Shown: positions 1-7,975, counted from the first letter of the stretch. The stretch is DNA of 14,125 nt from Zoogloeaceae bacterium (GCA_031273145.1 JAISSL010000028.1:1-14125), one strand, 5' to 3'. Program-made: numbers and translations. The notes: a model not told the origin generated them from the letters alone.

Positions 1-1152
1 CTTTTTACCCTTGCCGTTGTCGCGGCTCTGCTGGCGTACAACGACGGCTTTGTCCTGTTCATCCTGCCTTCCTGGCGGATAGAAGCCTCCCTTAATTTCT
101 TCATCCTGCTCTGCCTGACGGGCTTTGTACTGTGCTACGGCCTGATCCGAGCCGCGCAATTCAGCCTCTCCCTACCCAGACGCGCCCGCGCCTGGCGGGC
201 AGAGCGGGAAGAAAAACAAGCCTGTGACGCGATAGAAGAAGCCATTCGTCTACTCTTTGCCGGACGCTATGGACACGCTATCCGCGCCGCCGAACGCGCC
301 TGGCAGTCTGGCCAATTGGCCGGAACCGCCGCAATCATCGCCGCCCGCGCCGCGCAACGGATGCACGAAAGCGAAAAGGTCGCGCTCTGGCTGGAACGCG
401 CCCGCAGCGTCAGCGCGGAGATGGAACCCGCCACAGGAATGATCGGCGCGGAAATGGCGCTGGAACATGGCGATTATGTCGGCGCACTTCAGCATCTGCG
501 GGCATTGCAACAAAAGCAGGGACGCCATATCGCGGCCATGCGTCTGGAATTGAGGAGTCTGCAAGGGATGGGCGATGTCCCGGCTGTCTTGCGGCTCGTC
601 CGCCAGCTTGAAAAGCGGGGCGGGATGAATGCCGCCGTCGCGCTGGAAATTCGCCGCAAGGCGCATCGGGAAGCCCTGCGGCAATATGAGGGAGATGCCG
701 AACGGCTGCTTGCCTATTTTCGCGGCTTGTCCAGGGAAGAACAGACGCCGCGACTGGCGCTGGATGCCGCCCGCAGCCTTGCCCGCGCGCAAATGCCGGA
801 AGCTGCTGCCGAAATTGTGGAAAAGGCGCTGGAGCGGGAATACACGCCGGACTTGATCGCCCTCTATGGACAACTGCCTGCCGAACCGGGCAAGGCGCTG
901 ATTGCCAGAATTTCCCGCGCGGAAAGCTGGCTGAAAACGCGCCCGTATGATGCCATTCTGCTGCTTGCCCTGGGGTTGCTGTGCGAAAAGCAGAAACTCT
1001 GGGGCAAGGCGCAAAGTTATCTGGAAGCCTCGCTTGCCATTACGCCCAGCCGCGCCACGCATCTTGCCCTGGCGCGGCTGCTGGATACCCTGGAAGAGCC
1101 GGATACCGCCAATCGGCACTATCGGGAAGCAGCCGGGATTGAAGATGCCTGA
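1..1152 (+). CDS. hemY: HemY-type TPR membrane protein, 5' end cut off by the window
   Basis: The open frame runs from the first base to a TGA and gives 383 residues. HemY proteins are usually about 390-400 long, so only around ten N-terminal residues are missing. The visible start is a hydrophobic segment, then the motif DGFVLFILPSWRIEASLNF, a second membrane segment, and a basic stretch near residues 60-75 (RRARAWRAEREEK). This matches the HemY_N layout of two inner-membrane helices. The rest is helical and Ala/Leu/Arg-rich, as expected for tetratricopeptide repeats; two stretches (about residues 80-110 and 335-370) look TPR-like. In beta- and gammaproteobacteria hemY usually ends the hemC-hemD-hemX-hemY cluster and is linked to late haem synthesis, though its biochemical role is not settled. 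It is not the protoporphyrinogen oxidase also called HemY in Bacillus. The identification is firm; the function is not. Confidence 0.86.
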   Translation, partial: LFTLAVVAALLAYNDGFVLFILPSWRIEASLNFFILLCLTGFVLCYGLIRAAQFSLSLPRRARAWRAEREEKQACDAIEEAIRLLFAGRYGHAIRAAERAWQSGQLAGTAAIIAARAAQRMHESEKVALWLERARSVSAEMEPATGMIGAEMALEHGDYVGALQHLRALQQKQGRHIAAMRLELRSLQGMGDVPAVLRLVRQLEKRGGMNAAVALEIRRKAHREALRQYEGDAERLLAYFRGLSREEQTPRLALDAARSLARAQMPEAAAEIVEKALEREYTPDLIALYGQLPAEPGKALIARISRAESWLKTRPYDAILLLALGLLCEKQKLWGKAQSYLEASLAITPSRATHLALARLLDTLEEPDTANRHYREAAGIEDA

Positions 1153-1156
1153 CCGC

Positions 1157-1196
1157 AAATTTTTTTTCATCTTTCCGGTTACGAATGAAAAAATTT
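1157..1196. repeat. AT-rich inverted repeat after hemY, weak terminator candidate
   Basis: Four bases after the hemY stop, AAAT followed by a run of T and CAT (1157-1170) is mirrored by ATGAAAAAATTT (1185-1196) around a loop of about 14 bases. The stem is almost all A-T with unequal run lengths. On the RNA it could fold with a U-rich left arm, but there is no GC stem followed by a clean T-run, so a role as terminator is a guess. Confidence 0.3.
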
Positions 1197-1204
1197 CCGT
1201 TTAA

Positions 1205-1234
1205 TTGAAACATAATATATATTCTCGCTAAATT
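1205..1234 (+). promoter_or_regulatory. possible sigma70 promoter for the small ORF and the Cys-rich gene
   Basis: TTGAAA (1205-1210) resembles a -35 hexamer, and TAAATT (1229-1234) lies 18 bases downstream as a poor -10. The surrounding 1155-1235 block is much more AT-rich than the flanking genes, which fits a promoter region. The -10 matches only four of six consensus positions, so this is a suggestion. Confidence 0.3.
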
Positions 1235-1250
1235 TCCCAGGAACATTTTT

Positions 1251-1328
1251 ATGCTTGTCCTTCACACCTTCACCGCTGTCGCAGTCCGCAAGACCATTGC
1301 CGTCTGCAAGACCTTAAGGAGAATATGA
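1251..1328 (+). CDS. possible 25-residue upstream ORF or leader peptide
   Basis: An ATG at 1251 is preceded by AGGA at a sensible distance (AGGAACATTTTT then ATG). It opens 25 codons and ends in a TGA (1326-1328) that overlaps the ATGATG start of the next gene. The peptide begins MLVLHTFTAVAVRKT and ends CKTLRRI, so it is hydrophobic first and basic last. Its second half includes an imperfect 12-base direct repeat (1284-1295 and 1302-1313, GTCYGCAAGACC). The stop/start overlap suggests translational coupling to the four-cysteine protein. I know no family for it, and an untranslated leader is equally possible. Confidence 0.35.
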   Translation: MLVLHTFTAVAVRKTIAVCKTLRRI

Positions 1329-1567
1329 TGCCCAGCGTCGATATGCGAAAAATCTACAAATTCTACCCGATTGAGCCAGCGCCTTCCCCGGATAGCCTGC
1401 CGACCGGCGGCGACCTGTACTACGAATGCGCGGACTGCGGCATGATCGTCCTCTCCGTGCCTCGCATCAAGACGGCCTGTACGTGCGGCAACCTCTCCGG
1501 TCATAGTGGCAAGCTGAATGTCAAGGATGCCACCAAGGTCAAGGTCGTGCGCGGCAAGTTGAAGTGA
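1325..1567 (+). CDS. small four-cysteine, zinc-ribbon-like protein
   Basis: The product is 80 residues from the first ATG or 79 from the second, which follows AAGGAG (1316-1321) at a better spacing of six bases. The core is YYECADCG, with Cys35 and Cys38, then a short loop and ACTCGN, with Cys52 and Cys54 (numbered from the first ATG). Two close Cys pairs, CxxC and CxC, each followed by Gly, suggest a small zinc ribbon. The C-terminus is lysine-rich (VKDATKVKVVRGKLK). There is no signal peptide or membrane segment, so it should be cytoplasmic. I recall similar short proteins with a YYEC..CG...C.CGN pattern but cannot name a family or function. It may be translationally coupled to the upstream small ORF. 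Confidence 0.72.
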   Translation: MMPSVDMRKIYKFYPIEPAPSPDSLPTGGDLYYECADCGMIVLSVPRIKTACTCGNLSGHSGKLNVKDATKVKVVRGKLK

Positions 1568-1613
1568 ATCGGCCTTCCGGGTTTCGCATGATTTGCCCTG
1601 TACAGTTTTTTTC

Positions 1614-1641
1614 TTGCCTCTTTTGGTTTTTCCGTTAAAAT
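1614..1641 (+). promoter_or_regulatory. probable sigma70 promoter for the NYN-domain gene
   Basis: TTGCCT (1614-1619) and TAAAAT (1636-1641) are separated by 16 bases in a T-rich stretch. Each hexamer is close to consensus. Transcription would begin near 1648, leaving a leader of about 80 bases before the ATG at 1729. Confidence 0.45.
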
Positions 1642-1685
1642 GACGATGCGCTATGCTCTTCTTGCGCGGCGCGTCAGCTATTAAC

Positions 1686-1708
1686 GCCTTTAGAAGGCTT
1701 ATTTTTAC
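1686..1708 (+). repeat. small hairpin with a following T-rich tract in the NYN gene leader
   Basis: GCCTT (1686-1690) and AAGGC (1694-1698) pair around a three-base loop and are followed by TTATTTTTAC. The five-pair stem is short for a terminator. It lies inside the predicted leader, 20 bases before the start codon, so it could be a weak attenuator or have no role. Confidence 0.25.
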
Positions 1709-1728
1709 GTTTCCAGAAAGGAATCAGA

Positions 1729-2631
1729 ATGGACCGCTACGCCATTTTCGTGGATGCAGGCTACTTTTTTGCCGCAGGTGCCCAGGCCGCTTTCAGACAG
1801 TATGTTTCCCGTCGCCAGGTTACCTTGAAGTCCTCCCCCGCCGCCATGGTCACCGACCTGTGTTCCAAGGCCGCGCGCATTGTAGATAACCTGCCGCTAC
1901 TCCGTACCTACTGGTACGACGCCACCCTGGGTTCGCGCCTGACGATGGAACAAAGCGCGCTGGCCATGCTGCCCGGCATCAAGCTACGGATCGGGGTGTT
2001 GAACAACCTCGGCAAACAGAAGGGCGTCGACTCGCTGATCGTTACCGACATCATTGATCTCGCCCGCAACCGCGCCATTGCCGATGCCGTGCTGATGACC
2101 GGCGACGAAGACCTGCGCGTGGCGGTGCAGGTCGCGCAATCATTCGGGGTGCGCGTACACCTTCTGGGTTGCGGCGACCTTTCCCGGAACATGAGCGAAT
2201 TTCTGCAAATGGAAGCGGATTCCGTCACGACCCTGGAAGAACGCTGGTTTGCCAGCCACCTCGACATCAATACGGAGCCGCTCTATAGTTCCGGGTCGTC
2301 GTTTTATGCGCCGACCTCAAGTTCCATCATCCCCAACGATGACTTCATCCAGGATGAGGAATCCTTTAACGAGGCGGTTGGCAGTTCCATTGACGAAATT
2401 CTCGCTTCCGTCACTTACGAGCAGATACAGCAACTGAATCAGCATTTTGCCTATCAGACCTTCGTCCCGACCGAGTATGACCGGCGTCTGGTCGGCACGA
2501 TTTCGGCGAAGCTGAACAGCCGCAAGCTGAATCCCGAAGAAATGCGGAGCCTGCGGACGCAGTTCATGCAGTCGGTCAAATCCCGCAGCGCCAAATGGAT
2601 GCAAACGGATGAGGAAAACAATCTGGCGTAA
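1729..2631 (+). CDS. NYN-domain protein (LabA/DUF88 type, PIN-like nuclease fold)
   Basis: This 300-residue protein starts with RYAIFVDAGYFF, the usual opening of a NYN domain with the first acidic residue at Asp9. It continues with KQKGVDSLIVTDIIDLA (Asp101, Asp107) and ADAVLMTGDEDL (Asp126, Asp128), then the strand VRVHLLGCG. These acidic residues are where NYN/PIN nucleases bind metal ions, so RNase activity is plausible but not shown. The NYN part covers about residues 3-170. The C-terminal 130 residues contain a Ser-rich acidic linker (about 185-225) and a helical region ending LNPEEMRSLRTQFMQSVKSR that I cannot assign. No signal peptide is present. The ATG at 1729 follows AAGGA (1718-1722) at six bases. 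It is separated from the next gene by a hairpin. Confidence 0.85.
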   Translation: MDRYAIFVDAGYFFAAGAQAAFRQYVSRRQVTLKSSPAAMVTDLCSKAARIVDNLPLLRTYWYDATLGSRLTMEQSALAMLPGIKLRIGVLNNLGKQKGVDSLIVTDIIDLARNRAIADAVLMTGDEDLRVAVQVAQSFGVRVHLLGCGDLSRNMSEFLQMEADSVTTLEERWFASHLDINTEPLYSSGSSFYAPTSSSIIPNDDFIQDEESFNEAVGSSIDEILASVTYEQIQQLNQHFAYQTFVPTEYDRRLVGTISAKLNSRKLNPEEMRSLRTQFMQSVKSRSAKWMQTDEENNLA

Positions 2632-2641
2632 ATCCAGAAGC

Positions 2642-2673
2642 GTGGCGTAGCCTTCGGCAAGAAGGCGCGCCAC
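2642..2673 (+). terminator. strong hairpin between the NYN gene and the BrkB gene
   Basis: GTGGCG (2642-2647) pairs with CGCCAC (2668-2673), and inside it GCCTT (2650-2654) pairs with AAGGC (2662-2666), leaving a loop of seven bases and a small internal mismatch. It sits between the NYN stop (2631) and the BrkB start (2684). No T-run follows at once, although TTTTTT occurs inside the next gene's first codons. It may be a weak terminator, an mRNA-stabilising element, or a structure near the next start. Confidence 0.4.
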
Positions 2674-2683
2674 TCATTCCTCA

Positions 2684-3505
2684 ATGTCCTGGCTTTTTTA
2701 TTTTCTCAAGGCCGTAGTCGGCTTTCCCCGGCAACTGGTTAGGGTTTTCATCCGCGAGCGCCTGCCGCAGACGGCGGCGGCGCTTTCCTTTTCCACCCTG
2801 CTTGCCCTGGTTCCGCTCGTTACCCTGGTCGTGGCGATTGCCAGCCATTTGCCGGGCTTTGACGCGCTGATTGGTCAACTGGATGCCTGGTTTATGCGCG
2901 CCATTCTGCCGGGGCATCCGGGTGGACAAATCGCGCACCAGATTTTAGGTCTGGCGCATAGCGCGCGTTCCCTGCGCTGGACTTGGATACTGACGCTGAC
3001 CGGCATGATGTTCCTGCTCCTGCACGAACTGGAAGACGCTTTCAACCGGATTTGGGGCGCGCAAAGCGGCAGGGCGTGGCGGAAGCGTTTGCCGCTTTAT
3101 CTGGTCGGCCTGTTCGGGATCCCTTTCATGATGGGCATTCTGACCAGCCTTTCCAATTTCCTGCTGTTTCTGGCGGTAGATGAAATCGCGGAACAAAAGC
3201 TGCTCATCAAATGGCTGGATATTTTCCTGCTCGGACTCTTTTTTGCGCTGCTCTATCAGGTGTTGCCCAACGCCAAGGTTAGCCGCTCGGCGGCGTTGAT
3301 CGGCGGGGCGATGGCCAGCCTGCTCCTGTTTACGATGAAGGAAGGGTTGCGCTGGTACGTTGTCCAGACCGGCTTTTACGACCGCTTTTACGGCACGCTT
3401 TCCGCCTTGCCGATTTTCATGATCTGGCTTTATCTGGCCTGGCTGCTCATTTTGATGGTCGCGGTATTCGTGGCGCACATGGGCGCGGTCAGGACGAAAG
3501 CATGA
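2684..3505 (+). CDS. YihY/BrkB-family inner-membrane protein
   Basis: The 273-residue protein carries the family signatures in order: TAAALSFSTLLALVPL (30-45), LEDAFNRIWG (116-125), YQVLPNAKVSRSAALIGG (191-208) and YDRFYGTLSALPIFMIWLY (232-250). Six membrane helices are expected and can be seen, at about 33-55, 99-115, 137-165, 177-195, 202-220 and 240-266. The family was once labelled ribonuclease BN, a mistaken assignment; its members are thought to be inner-membrane transporters or exporters, with no agreed substrate. The protein is slightly shorter than E. coli YihY because it lacks a long C-terminal tail. No clear Shine-Dalgarno sequence precedes the ATG, which lies ten bases after a strong hairpin. 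Its last 17 bases overlap the end of the convergent gene. Confidence 0.85.
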   Translation: MSWLFYFLKAVVGFPRQLVRVFIRERLPQTAAALSFSTLLALVPLVTLVVAIASHLPGFDALIGQLDAWFMRAILPGHPGGQIAHQILGLAHSARSLRWTWILTLTGMMFLLLHELEDAFNRIWGAQSGRAWRKRLPLYLVGLFGIPFMMGILTSLSNFLLFLAVDEIAEQKLLIKWLDIFLLGLFFALLYQVLPNAKVSRSAALIGGAMASLLLFTMKEGLRWYVVQTGFYDRFYGTLSALPIFMIWLYLAWLLILMVAVFVAHMGAVRTKA

Positions 3506-4931
3506 AAAGCTCGACCCGGCTGTTGGGTTCGGATTCCAGAAAACGAACCTCGCGCTCTTCCCCGTTTTCTCCCATAGCCAGCCACACGACATAGCGCGAC
3601 TGCGTGAGCGCGCCGCTGGGCGCAATTATGGCGGGTGATTCGCGCAAGGGCAGATGTCCCGGCAGGAACAGGAGTGGCTGCGGGTCTTCCGCGCTTTTGG
3701 CGTCCGGGCAGGTTAGACCGGGAATCGCTTCCGGCGCGATAATCTGCAAGCCGATTTCCAGATGCTCAGGGTTATCCGACTGCACCCAGCGCACGAGACA
3801 GACGTTCCAGATTTTTCCCGTTGCGGTTTTCACGCCAACCACGTCGCCCACCTGCGCGGAGTCGACCTTGCCGCGCATCAGCATGAGGGCGTAGCCGTTC
3901 AGGCTTTCATTGACGATCATCCACTGGGTGCCTTCCCTGACTTCGAGGTCATGCTTTTCCGCCTGTCCCTTTTCGTGCAGCAATTGCGCCCAGAAGGCTT
4001 CCAGCCCGATGTGGACGGTGATGCGACGCAGTTCGGACTGACGTTTGCGGCGCGGAAAGCTGCGTTTGCCGGGAGTGCCCAAGGCTTCGGAAGCCCGTTG
4101 CAGGATGGATTTTCGCAACCGCGCCTGTCTTGACGCAGCCGCATTTCCGGCCTTGCTTTCCGCCATGAGCCTTTCGGCAATGTGGGTGCCGTCGAAATAA
4201 AAAATCTGTTCTTCCGGCAGGGGTTTGCGACGACTCATGGCAAACAGCGGAAAATCGTAGCGCGGCGCAATCCAGAAAATGCTGTCTGCCTTTTTGGGGA
4301 GTAGCGGCGCCATGACGTGAAACCTGACGGAATCTGCGTATTTCATGAGAATCGAAAAAACCTGGGCAAGTTCGCGGGAAGTGTAGGAGATTGGCTGCAC
4401 TGCCGCTAGCAGGATAGCCAGCCGGTAAGAGTCTGGCGGATTATGGTTGGGAGTAGCCTTCAATCCGGCCTGGTGCATTCTGAACCAGAGTCCCTGCTCA
4501 AGCTGCGCGGCCACCAGATAGGAGAGATAGGCGCGATAGAGCAGACAGTAGGTAATCCGCTCCGCGATCAGGGCTTGTTCTTCGTCGGTGCCGGTCAGTT
4601 TTTTCTGAAGCCACTCGTAGGCCAGCGCGAAGTTATCCAGCGCGGTATGCAGGGCTTCGATTTCCGCGCCCTTGTGCTGCCTGATCGGCACATGAATCCC
4701 TACGTTTTGCTCGACCAAGGCCGGCAGATGTTGTTCCAGATACCCGAACAGCAGTTCCAGCGCGTCGTAAAACGACGCAGGCGGCAGGTTTGCCTGTTGC
4801 AGGTCTTGCAACCTGTAATCCACTTCCTGCAAGCTGGAGGCTTCAACATCCTGCTGCTGATCTAGCCATGCCTGGATCAGGCTGAACGGTTCTTCTGCCT
4901 GATCTTCCTGCGAATTCCCTTGAGTTGCCAT
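3489..4931 (-). CDS. large PilZ-like protein, possible cyclic-di-GMP effector
   Basis: The protein has 480 residues from the ATG at 4931, chosen because GGAG lies eight bases upstream; an in-frame TTG at 4955 is possible but poorer. The N-terminal 300 residues are helical with no signal peptide or membrane segment. An arginine-rich block, PRRKRQSELRR (about 293-303), leads into a beta-rich C-terminal region containing WMIVNESLNGYAL (about 337-349). NESLNG resembles the (D/N)xSxxG motif of PilZ domains, and the Arg-rich block could provide an RxxxR motif, although it lies further upstream than usual (about 38-47 residues instead of around 20-30). Similar long proteins are common in betaproteobacteria. 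Binding of cyclic-di-GMP is an inference. It appears monocistronic, convergent with the BrkB gene. Confidence 0.6.
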   Translation of the reverse strand: MATQGNSQEDQAEEPFSLIQAWLDQQQDVEASSLQEVDYRLQDLQQANLPPASFYDALELLFGYLEQHLPALVEQNVGIHVPIRQHKGAEIEALHTALDNFALAYEWLQKKLTGTDEEQALIAERITYCLLYRAYLSYLVAAQLEQGLWFRMHQAGLKATPNHNPPDSYRLAILLAAVQPISYTSRELAQVFSILMKYADSVRFHVMAPLLPKKADSIFWIAPRYDFPLFAMSRRKPLPEEQIFYFDGTHIAERLMAESKAGNAAASRQARLRKSILQRASEALGTPGKRSFPRRKRQSELRRITVHIGLEAFWAQLLHEKGQAEKHDLEVREGTQWMIVNESLNGYALMLMRGKVDSAQVGDVVGVKTATGKIWNVCLVRWVQSDNPEHLEIGLQIIAPEAIPGLTCPDAKSAEDPQPLLFLPGHLPLRESPAIIAPSGALTQSRYVVWLAMGENGEEREVRFLESEPNSRVELFMLSS

Positions 4932-5013
4932 CGGATGAACTCCGTTTTTACACAAGTTTAGAATTTTGACATGTTTGTTCCATTAAAACTACGCTGTCCG
5001 CAAAACAATTATG

Positions 5014-5078
5014 GTTTGCGTCTCTCCATTCGTCATTTCCGCGAAGGTGGGAAGAAGACGGGAATTCAGGGCTTTTGC
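5014..5078. repeat. decayed dRS3-like repeat
   Basis: GTCATTTCCGCGAAGGTGGGAA (5032 onward) is a corrupted copy of the GTCATTCCCGCGAAGGCGGGAA palindrome found at 5091, followed by GGGAATTCAGGGCTTTTGCG. The lead-in TTTGCGTCTCTCC (about 5016-5028) also recurs as TTTTGCGTCTCCTC at about 5074-5087. The two copies form an imperfect direct repeat with a unit of about 58 bases. Confidence 0.6.
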
Positions 5079-5090
5079 GTCTCCTCACCC

Positions 5091-6605
<1,515 letters not shown>

Positions 6606-6614
6606 TCAACCTGA

Positions 6615-6620
6615 ATTGTA
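6615..6620 (-). promoter_or_regulatory. possible -10 element for murA
   Basis: On the minus strand TACAAT lies about 30 bases upstream of the murA ATG and matches five of six -10 positions. No good -35 is found at 16-18 bases, so the call is tentative. Confidence 0.3.
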
Positions 6621-6672
6621 GCGGGAATGCTGCCGCTTGTACGGATTGAAACCGAATACTTGTAACGCTGAA

Positions 6673-6696
6673 TGAATGCCTCAAAACGGGCATTCA
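6673..6696. repeat. 8-base perfect inverted repeat between murA and phnD, operator candidate
   Basis: TGAATGCC (6673-6680) and GGCATTCA (6689-6696) are perfect inverses around an eight-base gap. CTG (6668-6670) and CAG (6697-6699) extend the symmetry past a two-base offset. Its right arm abuts the Pho-box array, so a protein bound here could affect either divergent promoter. A hairpin in an RNA is the other reading. Confidence 0.4.
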
Positions 6697-6701
6697 CAGA
6701 G

Positions 6702-6746
6702 GTGTCACGGTACGGACATTAAACCGTCATGATGGTTTGGCATAGT
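6702..6746 (+). promoter_or_regulatory. Pho box array and -10 element of the phnDEM promoter
   Basis: Three heptamers resembling the PhoB half-site CTGTCAT start exactly 11 bases apart: GTGTCAC (6702), CGGACAT (6713) and CCGTCAT (6724), matching five, five and six of seven positions. A fourth, weaker one (CATTCAC) starts at 6691, again 11 bases away. Ten bases after the last half-site comes CATAGT (6741-6746), a -10-like hexamer. Known PhoB promoters have this layout: direct repeats replacing the -35, with the -10 about ten bases beyond. It predicts phosphate-starvation induction of the phosphonate genes from a start near 6753. Confidence 0.72.
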
Positions 6747-6757
6747 ACGCCCGTCTT

Positions 6758-6787
6758 GACCTTTGCTGCGTCATCGAAGGTTTTTTT
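6758..6787 (+). terminator. possible attenuator hairpin in the phnD leader
   Basis: GACCTT (6758-6763) can pair with AAGGTT (6777-6782) across a 13-base loop, and a run of seven T (6781-6787) follows. It begins just downstream of the predicted transcription start. The stem is short with one G-T pair, so termination would be weak at best. Confidence 0.25.
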
Positions 6788-6844
6788 CACCGCCCAAGGA
6801 GAACCCTTGCCATGCGTCAAACCTATTCAACAGGAGAACCCATC

Positions 6845-7861
6845 ATGAACTTATGTATCCGATCCATTCTGGCCGGGGTCTTTGCCCTGTCCGTGTCGCT
6901 CTTCGCCGGAACCGCCAGCGCCCAGCAGGAAGGGAAGGAACTGAATTTCGGCTTCATCAACACAGATTCCTCGCTGGTCATGAAAAACATCTGGCAACCC
7001 CTTCTGGACGACATGGAAAAGGAAACCGGCCTGAAGGTCAAGGCGTTTTTCGCCTCGGACTATGCGGGCATCGTCACGGGGATGCAGTACAACAAGGTGC
7101 AGCTTGCCTACTACGGCAACAAATCCGCGATGGAAGCGGTCGACCGCGCCGATGGCGAAATATTCGCGCAGACCGTGAATGCAGAAGGAGCAGGCGGCTA
7201 TTACTCACACCTGATAGCGCACAAGGATTCGCCCCTGAACAGCGAAAAGGACGTGCTGGCACAGGCGAAGAATCTCACTTTCGGCAATGGCGACCCCAAT
7301 TCCACTTCCGGCTTTCTGGTGCCCGGCTACTACGTTTTTGCGATCAACAAGTTGGAACCGAAAACGATTTTCAAGCGCACCCTGAACGCCAATCACGAAG
7401 CCAACGCCCTTTCCGTCGCCAACAAACAGGTGGATGTCGCTACCTGCAACAACGAAGTCCTGAAACGCTTGGGCGAGATGCAACCGGAAAAACGCGCGCA
7501 GATCAAGATCATCTGGACTTCCCCGCTGATTGCCTCTGACCCGCTCGTCTGGCGCAAGGATTTGTCGACAGACATCAAGAACAAGGTGCGGAATTTCATG
7601 TTGAGCTACGGACAGGACGGAAGACCCAACGCGGCGCGGGAAAGGGAAGTGCTCAAGGGCTTGCATTACTCCGGTTTTCGCGTTTCCACCAACGACCAGC
7701 TTTTGCCGATTCGTCAGTTGGAACTGTTCAAGGAACGGGGCACTATCGAAGGCAACGCCAACATCAATGCCGCCGACAAGGCCGCGAAAATAAAGGAGAT
7801 TGACGCCAAGCTGGCCGACCTGAATCTTCGCATGAGCAAACTTGCCCAAGCCAAACCGTAA
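6845..7861 (+). CDS. phnD: phosphonate ABC transporter, periplasmic binding protein
   Basis: The 338-residue product begins with a signal peptide: basic Arg6, a hydrophobic stretch 8-21, and cleavage likely after TASA (Ala26). The mature part opens with ELNFGFINTDSS and carries FFASDYAGIVTGMQ (69-81) and AYYGNKSAMEAVDRADG (88-104), near-identical to E. coli PhnD, which binds 2-aminoethylphosphonate and other alkylphosphonates in the periplasm. The C-terminus is a charged helix. Start: the ATG at 6845 has GGAG eight bases upstream and begins a typical signal peptide. An in-frame ATG at 6812 has its own GGAG and would add 11 residues. It is first in the operon under the Pho-type promoter. No ATPase gene is seen beside it. 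Confidence 0.94.
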   Translation: MNLCIRSILAGVFALSVSLFAGTASAQQEGKELNFGFINTDSSLVMKNIWQPLLDDMEKETGLKVKAFFASDYAGIVTGMQYNKVQLAYYGNKSAMEAVDRADGEIFAQTVNAEGAGGYYSHLIAHKDSPLNSEKDVLAQAKNLTFGNGDPNSTSGFLVPGYYVFAINKLEPKTIFKRTLNANHEANALSVANKQVDVATCNNEVLKRLGEMQPEKRAQIKIIWTSPLIASDPLVWRKDLSTDIKNKVRNFMLSYGQDGRPNAAREREVLKGLHYSGFRVSTNDQLLPIRQLELFKERGTIEGNANINAADKAAKIKEIDAKLADLNLRMSKLAQAKP

Positions 7862-7880
7862 TCCCGCTGCAATCCGCCAA

Positions 7881-7913
7881 CATGCCGCAACGCCTGCAAG
7901 GCGCTGCGGCATG
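7881..7913 (+). repeat. intercistronic hairpin between phnD and phnE
   Basis: CATGCCGCA (7881-7889) pairs perfectly with TGCGGCATG (7905-7913), with CGCC/GGCG continuing the stem past one mismatch to a five-base loop. No T-run follows, so it is not a standard terminator. Hairpins placed after a binding-protein gene often protect the upstream mRNA, giving more binding protein than permease. That role is inferred here. Confidence 0.6.
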
Positions 7914-7975
7914 AACACGGGTCTCACACAAATCTCCTGCCGAAAGGCAGACGCGACGCAAAGGAAAATCATCTG

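Noticed and set aside
250..1170. A 306-codon minus-strand frame opposite hemY
   Set aside because: The plus-strand frame has clear HemY features; the antisense translation is a compositional shadow.
1646..1684. A 12-residue ORF in the NYN gene leader
   Set aside because: It begins at the predicted transcription start with no ribosome site and shows nothing beyond a chance open frame.
4940..5000. A sigma54 promoter for the PilZ-like gene (TGGAAC on the minus strand)
   Set aside because: The -12 GC is absent at the required spacing from the -24 GG.
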